NCBI GenBank assembly: GCA_025210475.1
Contig: JAOARW010000097.1
Location: forward strand, 1 to 64,000
DNA: 64,000 nucleotides
Direction: 5' to 3'
From: Carboxylicivirga sp.
Lineage (GTDB): Bacteria; Bacteroidota; Bacteroidia; Bacteroidales; Marinilabiliaceae
Made by a program: the position numbers and the translations under genes. Positions 18,501 through 27,627 of the stretch are shown here, in pieces; within the stretch, counting starts at the first letter, position 1, and each line of letters starts with the position of its first letter. Under the pieces are notes generated by a model. The model was not told where the DNA came from. It saw only the letters and a program-made list of their open reading frames with translations, and did no database searches.

Positions 18501-19866
18501 CACATCCTAATAAATTATCGGCAGACATGCTGGCAATTGGCAATGAGATGGTAAGTGCCTCATTCATTACTTTGGTATTCTTACATCCATTGGCACTGGT
18601 AACCGTTAGTTTTGTATTAAAGGTGCCAACACTTCCACTTGTTCCTTGTTTAAAGCTGGTATAAGTTGCTGAAGGATTTTGCTCTTCTGAAGTCGTTTCA
18701 TTACCAAAATCCCATTCATAAGTCGCTGCATTTGTTGATTGATCAACATAGTCAATGGTTACTGGCATCGAGCAACTGTAGTTCTGCTCAACAGTGAAAT
18801 CTGCAATTACTTCCTCGATAGTTAACTCTTTTGTAAACTCACTAACACAAACCCCATTTTCGATTTCTAACTTAACGGTATATGTTCCTGGTGAAGAATA
18901 ACTGTGCTGTGGCGAAGCCAATGATGATTCCGTACCATCGCCGAAATTCCATAGATTAAATTTATTGTTGATCGATGTATTGTCATATTGTATTTGCTCT
19001 CCCGGGCAAAACACCTCTTTGCTTAATTCAAACTGACTTAAGGTCTCCTCAACCGTAATGTAATCATTTAATACTATCGAATCTGTACATGCCAATTCAT
19101 CACTCACCTTTAATGTAACATCAAAAACACCGGCAGTTTCATAAGTATGTACAGGACTTTCTTCGGTACTTGTTTTCCCATCGCCAAATTTCCACACAAA
19201 TGATAGATTGTTACTTCCGTGTGACTGATTTCTAAAATTGGTTATAAGCTCTCCATCGCACGACTTTGTATTGTCTCCTTCAAAAAATGCTTTGGGTTTA
19301 TTAACATTAATAAAATCGGGCTTTGTTAATCTGCTAACACAGCCATTGTTGTAATCAATAATCAATGTCACATCAAAAACGCCGGCTTCAACATATTCAT
19401 GATTTGGATTTGGCAAAGTAGATAGATTTCCATCGCCAAAATCCCAGGTATAAGAAGGATCAATCATATCTTCATCACCTGACACCTCAAAACTAAGCGC
19501 ATATGGTGCACAGCCATTAGCCGAATTATCAATTAAAAAGTCAATATCAACCAGACTAAATACCGTTATGAAATCTGTTTTTAAAACAGTTTGCGATACC
19601 CCATTATTTACAACTCGCAACTCAACACTATAGGATCCTGGTTCTGAATAAATAGTTGTTGGGTTTTGTAAATCGGAGGTATTACCATTTCCAAAAACCC
19701 AATAGTACTCATTATCCTCATTGTGCGGTGTTTGGTTTGAAAATGTTACGACTAAAGGCGAACAACCTTCACTTACATCCACACTAAAATCAGCTTCTAA
19801 CTGAGAATGAACATGCGCAGTTACAAAAAGTAGAAATACAAATATTATTGATCTTGTATACCTCAT
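15532..19866 (-). CDS. Giant PKD-repeat surface protein with type IX secretion type B sorting domain
   Basis: A 1444-residue exported protein. Residues 1-22 are a Sec signal peptide (FVTAHVHSQ). About 14 PKD-like repeats of 80-100 residues follow. Twelve show the FGDG-type core (for example WDFGDGNLSTLPNP, WNFGDGTLSNESNP), and two are degenerate (around SYQWLLNGEEVS and SFIWKVNDEVIS). Cys pairs recur in many repeats. The last 90 residues match the gliding-motility-associated C-terminal (CHU_C, type B) domain: VPTAFTPNGDNINDL, RVFDRYGAKVFE, GWDGKYKG. Type B cargo is exported by type IX secretion and usually relies on a PorP/SprF partner, and one is encoded 5.5 kb upstream on the same strand. 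Most likely an adhesin. Confidence 0.93.
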   Translation of the reverse strand: MRYTRSIIFVFLLFVTAHVHSQLEADFSVDVSEGCSPLVVTFSNQTPHNEDNEYYWVFGNGNTSDLQNPTTIYSEPGSYSVELRVVNNGVSQTVLKTDFITVFSLVDIDFLIDNSANGCAPYALSFEVSGDEDMIDPSYTWDFGDGNLSTLPNPNHEYVEAGVFDVTLIIDYNNGCVSRLTKPDFINVNKPKAFFEGDNTKSCDGELITNFRNQSHGSNNLSFVWKFGDGKTSTEESPVHTYETAGVFDVTLKVSDELACTDSIVLNDYITVEETLSQFELSKEVFCPGEQIQYDNTSINNKFNLWNFGDGTESSLASPQHSYSSPGTYTVKLEIENGVCVSEFTKELTIEEVIADFTVEQNYSCSMPVTIDYVDQSTNAATYEWDFGNETTSEEQNPSATYTSFKQGTSGSVGTFNTKLTVTSANGCKNTKVMNEALTISLPIASMSADNLLGCVPLSVNIQSSSTYVSDQDEIVSYQWLLNGEEVSTESQWSRVFENPTEEEKIELLITTGLGCTSKTNDIIKAGRTQEPNFAVKDKSVFCASETIEFEDLSSDKDEIDFIEWDFGDGTKSFVGELTHMYTDTGTFDVELTVFHNGCKTSILKEDVLTINGPIIDFDRINQCQNVMTAELSSNLVDATDFEWDFGDGSAKVSGGTTVTHTYAQEGTYEISLTASNSNFGCNADVKKEITIIRSSAHLLASKDSSCVNGAVSFDPLASVNPGQFEHEGEVYLYQFNFGDGSDLEYSNDVINHNYKSEGKYISELIIRDLNNCTDTARETVEVFDVKPNFEYQYDNGCIPAQYTFFDRTESEIPIVEWEWNFGDGTISNDQNPIHLIQNFGIYDVQLTSTNKIGCQRTITKSNELVLLEPEPVIKADDKLGCLNTAIAFEEASFSNITAYAWNFGDGTLSNESNPSHSYSNTGFYDVSLSITDNHGCVGTVVMNDFISIQDFPQADFSSDQTVSNCYPFKVEFTDLSVGESLAFWEWNFGDDGTSTKQDPQHIYTRPGLYDVQAIASTSNGCSDTITKKELIIVKGPYAEIMVKDTVCLNTDVEYTLVNMLNVESVLWDFGDGNISDEFSPSHQYQLDGYKYPTALLVNSGSFACNKYINDTLYVDEVKAMLEFGDGKGIGCEPYNLDLVNNSIFANSFIWKVNDEVISEEENPSYEYTEAGLYETSLKAISLSGCKDSTKTNVLVHPLPTVEIIADTFICRGDELMLWAKGGELYKWNPDNTLDYPDIDIPIATPLNTTKYNVEVTDLNECVNRDSVTITVQQPPYVLLTDSTIIIGESIQYDIADNGIKNYEWLPDTEISDANIANPLIMPSETRTYSVAVTDTADCFTETFSFDINVEKKYSVDVPTAFTPNGDNINDLIMVKGWGIKELKYFRVFDRYGAKVFETNDVNEGWDGKYKGVDQESGIYNYIVRVLSYDDKIRETKGAFELIK

Positions 19867-19922
19867 CTTGAGCGGGTTTAGTGATAATTATAGAATAACA
19901 GAATGACAAAAAGCAGACTGTA

Positions 19923-20363
19923 CTAATCGAATGTTCTAATCAGCAATCCTACACATTGGTCGGCCACATCTTCCGCATTTCTTTTCTCCACGGTCATTTC
20001 AATCAACACTTTCTCGGTGATGTTATAACTTACCTGTAGGTTACTAATACCATCGTTGCCCGACGTTTCAAATAATACCTCTGAGCGGTCTTTTCTAAGC
20101 AATCGCACATGTACTTTTCGATTGTCCTCACTTAGGAAATCGAGCAAATAGCCTTTGCCACCGAAAAAATAGCCACTCACCAATATTTTCTTACCAGGAA
20201 CAACTTTAAAAGCATGCTTTCGCACAATGACAGTATAGAGTTCATTATCTAAATCTTCGCGGTCAAAGATTTGATTACAATTTTGGCCAAACGATTGTGC
20301 TGATAAGCTACCAATCAAAAGGAAGAATAGAATGCCGACTAATTTGGGAAATAGTAACCTCAT
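19923..20363 (-). CDS. Small secreted protein, paralogue of the protein at 13099-13530
   Basis: A 146-residue protein with a signal peptide (cleavage near LSAQSFGQ, residue 21-26). The mature domain is about 120 residues and probably beta-rich. It shares layout with the product of 13099-13530: an early Cys, a GKK segment, and a central strand pattern ending in a hydrophobic C terminus. Function and family are unknown to me. It is placed between the ABC transporter (10 bases) and the PKD adhesin (56 bases), so one copy lies just before the adhesin and one after. A periplasmic chaperone or accessory role for the adhesin is possible but unproven. Confidence 0.72.
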   Translation of the reverse strand: MRLLFPKLVGILFFLLIGSLSAQSFGQNCNQIFDREDLDNELYTVIVRKHAFKVVPGKKILVSGYFFGGKGYLLDFLSEDNRKVHVRLLRKDRSEVLFETSGNDGISNLQVSYNITEKVLIEMTVEKRNAEDVADQCVGLLIRTFD

Positions 20364-20373
20364 AATCTATCTT

Positions 20374-23355
20374 TTATTTATTGTTATACTTTCTTTGCAA
20401 TGCTATCAATACCATAAAAGCAAATACAGTCATCATAAGCAGCAACACAACCAGGTTGAATTGCCAGGCTTTAATGGTCAGGTTTGCCATCATTTTGTAA
20501 GGCGCATATAAATGCGCTCTTCCAATTTTACACGAGCTGGAATAATATGCCGGCTCAAATTTTCTGATGATCTCGTCATCATCGATGGTATAATTAACGT
20601 AACGGGTACGTTTCAGCACCAGTTCTTTCAATTTCTTATTTTCGTAATCATCCGAGTCAAAAATCTCTGTGGCGTTGCGCTTGACAGTTTCCTCTCGAAT
20701 AACAGACTTCACTTCTTTCAGCCATAAAGCAATACGATCCAGCAGGTTATAAAGTTCTATATTTGTTAAAGAATCTGCCCTAACATCTTTAAGAGGTAAA
20801 GTATTGTAGTAATTATACAACTCGTTAATACCTGATTGAATAACTTCATTACTATTATAGTCCAGTGATTTATCGCTTCTCGTTTCTATTACCGTTTTAA
20901 GCTTGGGTATCAGTATGTTTAAACAATAGTCAGCAGAGCTTTTTTTGATGTATAAATCATGGTAATTACGACTGTAAAGGTTTTCACTCATCTGAATATC
21001 CACAATCGCCTCATAGGTCCACCTCGAAACCATAATATCAGCAAAAAACGGCGCATACTTCTTATTGGCAACGCTCTTGTGCACATCGTCAAAATCAAGA
21101 ATGGCTCCTGCCAGAAGAATCTGTGGGATGAGAATAAATGGTATGGCTATGTAGGTAGACAGAATCGAATTTAGCTTTATGGAAACATACAATCCGATCA
21201 TACTCATGACGCCAGATGCCACCCAAAAAACTAACAAATAATGCCAGAACAGGCCATTTATTTCGATGATTGAGTTGCTTATAAATACATAAATGCCAAT
21301 TTGATAAAGGTTAATAATTAATATATAAGCAATCTTGGAAATCAAATAAGCCAAAGTACTCAGGTTCAAATAAGACTCTTGTTTTAGCTGGCGCTTATCC
21401 TTATGAATTTCTCCAACACTATTGATCATTCCAAGGAAAAGGCTTACAATAACACCAATAAAAATCAGCACTGGCAAATTAACATTATTAATTAGCTTAT
21501 AGGAGCTTTCATTATACCCGGAAGTTCGCAATAAGCAACTAATGATTAAAGCAAGAATTGGAGCACCCAATAGGGTAAAAATAAAATACGATTGATCGGC
21601 AAAACGACTGACAAGGTTCCTTCTAAAATAAATCACCATTTGCTTAACAAATCCCGGCACTTCCGTCCCAACCTCTGGTAATGGAATACTATCTGGATCT
21701 GCAGTCTTAACTTTATTAACATTTCTAAGAAATAGCCGATGCCAATCCGATGGAGAAAAAACACGATCATTAACCGGATTGCCATTTTCATCGAGCTTCT
21801 CATACTCGATCAGGTCAATGATTTGCTCCGGATTGTAGTAACCAATCTGCATACTATCGTCAATGGCCGAATCAATTAAGTTAAGATGCTTCTTAAAATA
21901 ACTGGCAGCATAAAACGGCTCACCAAAATAAACCGGATAACCATCTTTGTCCATTATCACCAGTTTATCAAACAGATGGAAAATTTCAGAGGTTGGCTGA
22001 TGGATATTGATTACCACAATTTTACCCTGATTGGCTATTTCCCGTAGCATCTTAATTACCTGAAAGGCATCTTTTGATGATAGTCCCGATGAAGGCTCGT
22101 CAACAAACAGGATAGAGGGCTCGCGGATCAACTCCAAGGCAATATTCAACCTTTTACGCTGACCTCCACTAATTACTTTATCTACAGCTGTACCAACCTT
22201 AAGTTTTTTTGACCTGGACAAGCCCAAATCCTTTAATAACCGATCAACTTTAAGATTTTTTTCGGCCTTCGATAAGTTATTCCTGGACAATTGGGCACTA
22301 TAGCAAAGGTTTTGCTCGACGGTTAAATCTTCGTTCAATAAATCAATTTGCGGAACAAATCCGATTTGTTTAAACAGATCGACGTTCTGTGCATTATTGT
22401 AAAGCTTGCTGCCGTTAATAAACACTTCTCCCTCGTTGGGTCGGATTCGTCCACTTAAAAGGCTTAACAATGTTGTTTTACCGGTTCCACTACCTCCCAT
22501 AACCGCCAATAGTTCGCCTCCGTTAACCTGCAATGAAATTGGTTTAACCCCCTGGTTAGACTTATCGTAGGTGAATGACAGGTTTTGAGATTTAAGCTCA
22601 ATTTGAACCTTTCGTTTTTGTATTATATTAGCTTTTAGCTGCGAGTAAGAAACTACAATCTTATTCTTATAACTGATGATGCCCCCTTTATTTAACTGGT
22701 AAACACAATCGGAATTAAGAATATGACTGTTTAAAAGAATCTCAGTATTTCCAATGTATTTGACTACAAAACAATCAATTTCCGAAACATAATAGAGCCA
22801 AAGCTTTCCTTCCATATCATCGACCTCAATAGAAGAATAGCTTTTGGGTTGATGATGTTTGAAGCGCCCAACAACCATTAGATTATCGGTATTCTTAATC
22901 AAGGCAAAATTGTTGGCCAACATTGTCTGCACATCAATGCAGACGGTTTTTTCGAGCTTAAAACAATTGATTATCAGGTCACCAATTTCATTATAACAAT
23001 CAGAATCAGCACCAATGCTAACATTCCCTTCGATAAACTGCAGGTATTCGAAACAGGTAAATGCCAATTGATATTTTTGTTCGAGATTTATATACTTCGA
23101 CAATTCAATTAATTCAGTCCTTACCTTTTCGCACCATAATTCGGTATCGCTAGAATACTCCAAAGGCAGCTTCCCAAGTCCGTCGATGTAATATTCAATC
23201 AATTCGTATTTGGCTCTGTGCGTAAAGTAAAACTCCAGATAAGAGTTTAACAGTAAAGTTTCGTACTGCTCCGATTGTGCTTGTCGGGTTCTTTTCAACA
23301 GAACAAAAAACTCAATTACTTTTAAGGCTGTATTTTTATCGAAATATTTCCCCAT
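20374..23355 (-). CDS. ABCG-like ATPase-permease with a TerB-like/FHA-like N-terminal extension
   Basis: A 993-residue half-transporter. Residues 1-140 are helical and loosely resemble TerB-type modules (FEYLQFIEGNVSIGADS). Residues 155-250 are beta-rich and could be FHA-like. The ABC domain follows: Walker A GGSGTGKT (287-294), signature ISGGQRKR (395-402), Walker B ILFVDEP (415-421) and the H-loop His (NIHQP, near 452). The C-terminal membrane domain (about 590-990) has about six helices, with a large soluble loop before the last one. ATPase before membrane domain is the ABCG order. It sits between the OmpA protein and a secreted protein. The substrate is unknown; a link to adhesin assembly is inferred from position. 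Confidence 0.85.
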   Translation of the reverse strand: MGKYFDKNTALKVIEFFVLLKRTRQAQSEQYETLLLNSYLEFYFTHRAKYELIEYYIDGLGKLPLEYSSDTELWCEKVRTELIELSKYINLEQKYQLAFTCFEYLQFIEGNVSIGADSDCYNEIGDLIINCFKLEKTVCIDVQTMLANNFALIKNTDNLMVVGRFKHHQPKSYSSIEVDDMEGKLWLYYVSEIDCFVVKYIGNTEILLNSHILNSDCVYQLNKGGIISYKNKIVVSYSQLKANIIQKRKVQIELKSQNLSFTYDKSNQGVKPISLQVNGGELLAVMGGSGTGKTTLLSLLSGRIRPNEGEVFINGSKLYNNAQNVDLFKQIGFVPQIDLLNEDLTVEQNLCYSAQLSRNNLSKAEKNLKVDRLLKDLGLSRSKKLKVGTAVDKVISGGQRKRLNIALELIREPSILFVDEPSSGLSSKDAFQVIKMLREIANQGKIVVINIHQPTSEIFHLFDKLVIMDKDGYPVYFGEPFYAASYFKKHLNLIDSAIDDSMQIGYYNPEQIIDLIEYEKLDENGNPVNDRVFSPSDWHRLFLRNVNKVKTADPDSIPLPEVGTEVPGFVKQMVIYFRRNLVSRFADQSYFIFTLLGAPILALIISCLLRTSGYNESSYKLINNVNLPVLIFIGVIVSLFLGMINSVGEIHKDKRQLKQESYLNLSTLAYLISKIAYILIINLYQIGIYVFISNSIIEINGLFWHYLLVFWVASGVMSMIGLYVSIKLNSILSTYIAIPFILIPQILLAGAILDFDDVHKSVANKKYAPFFADIMVSRWTYEAIVDIQMSENLYSRNYHDLYIKKSSADYCLNILIPKLKTVIETRSDKSLDYNSNEVIQSGINELYNYYNTLPLKDVRADSLTNIELYNLLDRIALWLKEVKSVIREETVKRNATEIFDSDDYENKKLKELVLKRTRYVNYTIDDDEIIRKFEPAYYSSSCKIGRAHLYAPYKMMANLTIKAWQFNLVVLLLMMTVFAFMVLIALQRKYNNK

Positions 23356-23358
23356 ATA

Positions 23359-25410
23359 TTATTCTGTATAATGAACTTTAAACTCCGTCCTTCGATTTAA
23401 AGCTCTTCCTTCGGGATTATCCGAACCATCCGCATTTGCATTTTCGGCCAATGGTTCCGACTCTCCTTTACCGACAGCAATTAAACGATGCTTATTAATA
23501 CCATTCTCAATCAGATATTTAACAACGCTATTAGCACGCCTGTGAGAAAGTTTCATGTTATACTTATCGGTACCTTGATTATCTGTGTGTGAGATTATCT
23601 CAATTGATAAATCTTCGTATTGTTTTAATAGCTTCAATAGCGTACTATCAATATTGGCTTTACTTTCCTGAGTTAGACTATACTTATTGGTTTCGTAATA
23701 AATATTGTTCAGGATAATGGCCTGCTTGGGCAAAGTTTTTACGGGCTCTGTTTTAATAACCAGATCCTCATCCGACTCGGTATTGGCATCCAGGTTGATC
23801 TCTTTATCCAATACCCTGGGATCATCAATCACAAACTTCAGATTGTAATCAATTGGCGCTAAATACTCAAATCGACCTTCCTCATCTGTGTATATTTTGT
23901 CGATAAACACAAAGTCGCTGGTATCTTTATTGATATATACATTTAAAGGAATCATCGTTAGTGGCATTACACTATCTTGCTTTTCTATCGACAAATGATC
24001 CATTTTCCCAATCTGATAGCGGGTTTGCATCAATTGCCCTTTAACTTTTCGTTTTGCATTTAGTTGTCTTTTCCAGCCATAAATATTATCACAACATGTT
24101 TCATTTGTTAAATAAATAGCGGATGGCCTGTTTGATGTAATAAAACCATAATTGCCTCTGCCGGCAATGTAGAAATCCTGATCGTCGTAACTGGTGTTAA
24201 TGCCCAATCCCAGGTTTTGTGGTTCCTGCCAATTGGTTGTTTCTCCTATCGATGACAAAACATCAACTCCTCCTAATCCACTCCACCCATCGGAGCTAAA
24301 GTACATGGTATGTGTTGATAAATCATAATAAGGTGTTAATTCCGATCCGGGCGTATTTATATAGATTCCGGCATTTAAACACTTCGAATAGCTTTTCGTT
24401 TTTGTGTTGTAAATACTATACCAGATATCTGTTTTTCCGTAGCCATTTTTTCGATTCGAAATAAAATACAGCACTTCTAAATCCGGATCGTAACAGGTAC
24501 CAATAGTGGGTTGCGAAGTCGAATAATCTTCGAGGTTAATATCGGATTTGAGCTTGATTGGCTCGGTCCAGTTTCCATTTTTCAATTCAGTAACATACAA
24601 CTGATGCACCAATAGACCAAAATAGTTTTTTTCTGTTTGCGAAAAGTAAAATCGCTTTTTATCAACAGAAAAACACCCATCACCGGTATGTTTATTGTCA
24701 TAATTATAAAAAGGAGCTTCCGTTTCGACGCCCTTTAACCAACGGTCATCAGCCAGTTCACTCTTATAAAAATGTGACTTTGTATGATCTGCTTCTTCCT
24801 GAAATTGAATCTCATTAATCATGTAGCTTCCATACACCAGCAGACTATCATTAATCAGGAAAGGATTAAACTCCTTATGCTTATTATTAACACCCTCGCT
24901 AAGCAGGTAAACTTCAAACATAGCGATTGAATCCTGCAAGGACAGACCGTACTCACAACTTTCCAGTAAAACATCAACCGACAAATGATCTTTACCTGAT
25001 TTACTTTTTCGCTGTTCTGACCTGATCTTACGTAAAATCTGTTTGGCCTCATCATAACGTTCCCTGTGTATCAGGCATCGCGCCATAAATACTTTTGCCT
25101 CCCTGGCTACGTCATCGTTCAACGCAATCAACGAATTATAAAGTTCGTAGGCTTCATTATAATCCCTTAATCGATAATACGAATGAGCCAGTTGCAATTT
25201 CAGTTTATTATCATCCGGGTTACGTTTAAGAAGTTCGGTATAAAACACCATGGCAGAGTACATGTCGTTCTGCATTTCGGCACTATGGGCATAATCACCT
25301 AACTCCCACTTCTTAAGTCGCTTCACTTCATCTTGTTGACCAAGCAAATGCATACTAAAGCCCAGAATCATCGATATTAATGTAACTCGTTTAATTAATG
25401 ATTCACCCAT
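23359..25410 (-). CDS. TPR-propeller-OmpA outer-membrane protein (type IX secretion associated)
   Basis: A 683-residue protein with an N-terminal signal peptide. Its TPR-like helices span about 30-130 (including DEAKQILRKIR), with PD40/WD40-like propeller repeats around 195-440 (YFSQTEKN, LYFISNRKNGYGKTDIWYS, MYFSSDGWSGLGGVD). A small beta carboxypeptidase-regulatory-like segment lies near 455-540. The OmpA-like peptidoglycan-binding domain (about 555-683) has SHTDNQGTDKYNMKLSHRRA and the end NRRTEFKV. This layout matches the OmpA proteins found beside PorP/SprF in gliding or type IX clusters (PorE-like), which anchor the system to peptidoglycan. Its start overlaps the end of the porP/sprF-like gene by 16 bases, so translation is probably coupled. 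Confidence 0.88.
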   Translation of the reverse strand: MGESLIKRVTLISMILGFSMHLLGQQDEVKRLKKWELGDYAHSAEMQNDMYSAMVFYTELLKRNPDDNKLKLQLAHSYYRLRDYNEAYELYNSLIALNDDVAREAKVFMARCLIHRERYDEAKQILRKIRSEQRKSKSGKDHLSVDVLLESCEYGLSLQDSIAMFEVYLLSEGVNNKHKEFNPFLINDSLLVYGSYMINEIQFQEEADHTKSHFYKSELADDRWLKGVETEAPFYNYDNKHTGDGCFSVDKKRFYFSQTEKNYFGLLVHQLYVTELKNGNWTEPIKLKSDINLEDYSTSQPTIGTCYDPDLEVLYFISNRKNGYGKTDIWYSIYNTKTKSYSKCLNAGIYINTPGSELTPYYDLSTHTMYFSSDGWSGLGGVDVLSSIGETTNWQEPQNLGLGINTSYDDQDFYIAGRGNYGFITSNRPSAIYLTNETCCDNIYGWKRQLNAKRKVKGQLMQTRYQIGKMDHLSIEKQDSVMPLTMIPLNVYINKDTSDFVFIDKIYTDEEGRFEYLAPIDYNLKFVIDDPRVLDKEINLDANTESDEDLVIKTEPVKTLPKQAIILNNIYYETNKYSLTQESKANIDSTLLKLLKQYEDLSIEIISHTDNQGTDKYNMKLSHRRANSVVKYLIENGINKHRLIAVGKGESEPLAENANADGSDNPEGRALNRRTEFKVHYTE

Positions 25411-26447
25411 GGTACAATAGTTTTACGAAGAAGCAACGATGGCCTTCTGAAAATAAAGGTTAGTTCAATCGCCTGGTTATTAAAGTTTCCCAATTCTTTA
25501 TTAAGATTGAATTCACTACTTAGCATAGCAGTAAACATGCGCTTTTCAAATCCAATGATGCCGATAATGGAACTGGCATCCAACTCCTCTCTAAAAGCAT
25601 AATAAACTCCAAATACATATCCTTTTGCGCTCTCTAATCCATAATCCTTATTAATCTGAACACTGGAGCCAAAAGACATATAGCTTGCCTTGTTCTGATG
25701 ACTATATAACACCCGTGGAGTAAAGTGGTAATCATCATTTCTTGTGTTTTTATAAACCACGTGATATATATATCGGGGACTGATAGAATGTTCAATCTCC
25801 GACAGGTGATACGAAGGAGAGTTTAAATGACGTACCGAAATACCTGCTCCCAGATGCGCATCAGACATTTGTAAACTCCAAACCAAACCGGCATTTACAT
25901 TTAAATAGTTTGAATGATTGGTATCAAAGTTCTCTGATATTGGTAAGTTGTTATCGAAATGACCTGTACCTCTATTATATTGTTCCGGGAAACTAAGGTG
26001 ATCGTATTTTAAAAACATGTTGTCGTAACCAAACTGAATTCCCAGGCCTAAACCCGACCTTTGACTGACCTGTAAGGCCGATGCTACAGAAATATCGATG
26101 GATTGTTTTGGAAAACTACTGGCCAAAGTCCGATCATAAGTATAACAGGCGCCAACACCTATTTGTGCCTTCTTAATCAGTATTTGCTGATCGTAACTTA
26201 TGGTACCTGAAATAACATTTTCATTAAAATAATTGCCTTGTACCTGGGTATTACTTACCAGCCGGTATTTATTTTCATGTTGCCCGGTATATGCAGGATT
26301 GAGGACTAACGGAGAATTATAATAATGTGAAAAATAAACGCCCTGAGCTTTAGCTTGATTTCCCCTGAAACCAAGTAGTATTGTAAAAAGCACAATTACT
26401 GTAAGGATGTTAAATTTAGTTTGGGTAAAATAATTCAGTACAACCAT
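25395..26447 (-). CDS. PorP/SprF family type IX secretion membrane protein
   Basis: About 350 residues from the ATG at 26447; a TTG six bases upstream is a less likely start. A signal peptide ends near NQAKAQG, and the family signature YNSPLVLNPAYTG follows at once. The rest alternates like a 14-strand outer-membrane beta barrel of the FadL type. Known family members (SprF, PorP) are needed to export or anchor type B cargo such as SprB. Here the gene opens a run that encodes an OmpA partner, an ABC protein and a type B PKD adhesin. This makes it the probable dedicated partner of that adhesin. Confidence 0.9.
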   Translation of the reverse strand: MVVLNYFTQTKFNILTVIVLFTILLGFRGNQAKAQGVYFSHYYNSPLVLNPAYTGQHENKYRLVSNTQVQGNYFNENVISGTISYDQQILIKKAQIGVGACYTYDRTLASSFPKQSIDISVASALQVSQRSGLGLGIQFGYDNMFLKYDHLSFPEQYNRGTGHFDNNLPISENFDTNHSNYLNVNAGLVWSLQMSDAHLGAGISVRHLNSPSYHLSEIEHSISPRYIYHVVYKNTRNDDYHFTPRVLYSHQNKASYMSFGSSVQINKDYGLESAKGYVFGVYYAFREELDASSIIGIIGFEKRMFTAMLSSEFNLNKELGNFNNQAIELTFIFRRPSLLLRKTIVPWVNH

Positions 26448-26939
26448 AGACAAATTTGAACAGTAATTTAATTTGGTATACTATTATATCAACATCCCTT
26501 TTAGTAAAACCAGTTTACTAATCAGGAATAACAATCATCACTAAACTTTATATTTTTTACTCTGCTGGCGGAAGGAAATACTTGTATTACGACGTTATTA
26601 ATACAGTCCTATAAAATAAACCCAATCACCAAAATATTTAAACACCATTTGCATTCTTGTAACGTAAATTAACATTTAAAAGTTACAATAACAAAAAATT
26701 TGGTACAATGTTATTAGGGAATTAATCAACATACCTTATTGATATACTCTATGTGCAGAAATACTAATCAGGAAGCCGTTATTATCAATTAATTATTATT
26801 GTCTAATACAAGTATAAATCAACCAAACCAGTAAACTAATTTGGTTGATCTGATTTTTAAGCGACTTTTATTATAGCCTTATACCGATTACGCATCAATC
26901 CATGAGACAAGCAAAATGATTTTATTGATTCTATTGCTA
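26448..26939. other. Intergenic region upstream of the type IX cluster
   Basis: An AT-rich region of 492 bases with no coding signal. It must hold the promoter of the 20-kb minus-strand cluster, but I could not place convincing -33 and -7 boxes. It contains the hairpin at 26818-26849 and one copy of a 42-base dispersed repeat (26880-26921). Confidence 0.4.
26818..26849 (-). terminator. Hairpin downstream of the VOC gene
   Basis: ATCAACCAAA and TTTGGTTGAT form a perfect 10-bp stem with a 12-base loop. It lies about 90 bases past the VOC gene stop on the minus strand. The following T tract is weak on that strand and better on the plus strand, so it may be a weak terminator or a structured element. 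Confidence 0.4.
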
Positions 26940-27374
26940 TTATTTGTCTGTTTGCTCATAATCGTAGCTAACCATCCAATTAATACCAAATTGATCAGTT
27001 AATGTACCAAATAACGATCCCCAGAAAGTTTTTTCCAAAGGCATGTTCATATTACCATCCTTAAGTAAGCCTTCAAATATAGCTTTGGCTTCCTCTTCGC
27101 TTTCGGTATTAACATAGATGGAAATATTATTTCCACTTACCCAAGGCGGACCAAACATGGGTGATGAGTCACTACCCATTAACACGGTATTCTTATTAAT
27201 TCTTAAAGAAACGTGTAATATCTTTTCTGCTTCTTCTTCAGGTATTGGTTGCTCTGAAGGCATATCCTTAAAACGTCCGAGGTATTCAAACTCTCCACCA
27301 AAAACACTCTTGTAAAAATTAAATGCGGTTTCGCAATTTCCGTTATAAGTAACGTACGGATCTACTGTTGCCAT
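26940..27374 (-). CDS. VOC family (PhnB-like glyoxalase-fold) protein
   Basis: A 144-residue cytosolic protein of the vicinal-oxygen-chelate fold, PhnB-like subgroup. It begins VDPYVTYNGNCETAFNFYKSVFGG, typical of the family, and carries GSDSSPMFGPPW and a C-terminal WGSLFGTLTDQFGINWMV segment. Many PhnB-like proteins are annotated with no proven reaction; the ancestral metal-binding His/Glu set is often incomplete. It stands alone between the type IX cluster and a divergent small gene. The family call is strong, the function is not known. Confidence 0.88.
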   Translation of the reverse strand: MATVDPYVTYNGNCETAFNFYKSVFGGEFEYLGRFKDMPSEQPIPEEEAEKILHVSLRINKNTVLMGSDSSPMFGPPWVSGNNISIYVNTESEEEAKAIFEGLLKDGNMNMPLEKTFWGSLFGTLTDQFGINWMVSYDYEQTDK

Positions 27375-27533
27375 AGTTATTAATTTAAATGTTTATAATT
27401 TAGACATATTAAAAATAAGGAAACCCCATTTATAATTCCAGTCATTAACTGAAACTTATGGCAACTGCATTCTGATTAGTATATCTCTATAAAAAAAATT
27501 AAAACAGACGTTAAAAAAACATTAAAACAGGTA

Positions 27534-27565
27534 TTGACAAATGCATTTTGTATGAAGTAAATTTT
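27534..27565 (+). promoter_or_regulatory. Candidate promoter of the 89-residue HTH-like gene
   Basis: TTG (27534-27536), a 21-base spacer and TAAATTTT (27558-27565) fit the Bacteroidota layout except for the last base of the -7 box. The ATG lies 62 bases further on. Confidence 0.35.
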
Positions 27566-27627
27566 AATTTTCAAATTAATTTTCTATTTTTATTTCAGAC
27601 TTATATTTACTATTAAACCTTTTCAAT

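Noticed and set aside
15532..19866. Regular spacing of similar DNA words in the PKD gene as a repeat array
   Set aside because: The periodicity comes from the coding of PKD repeats (FGDG motifs every 80-100 residues).
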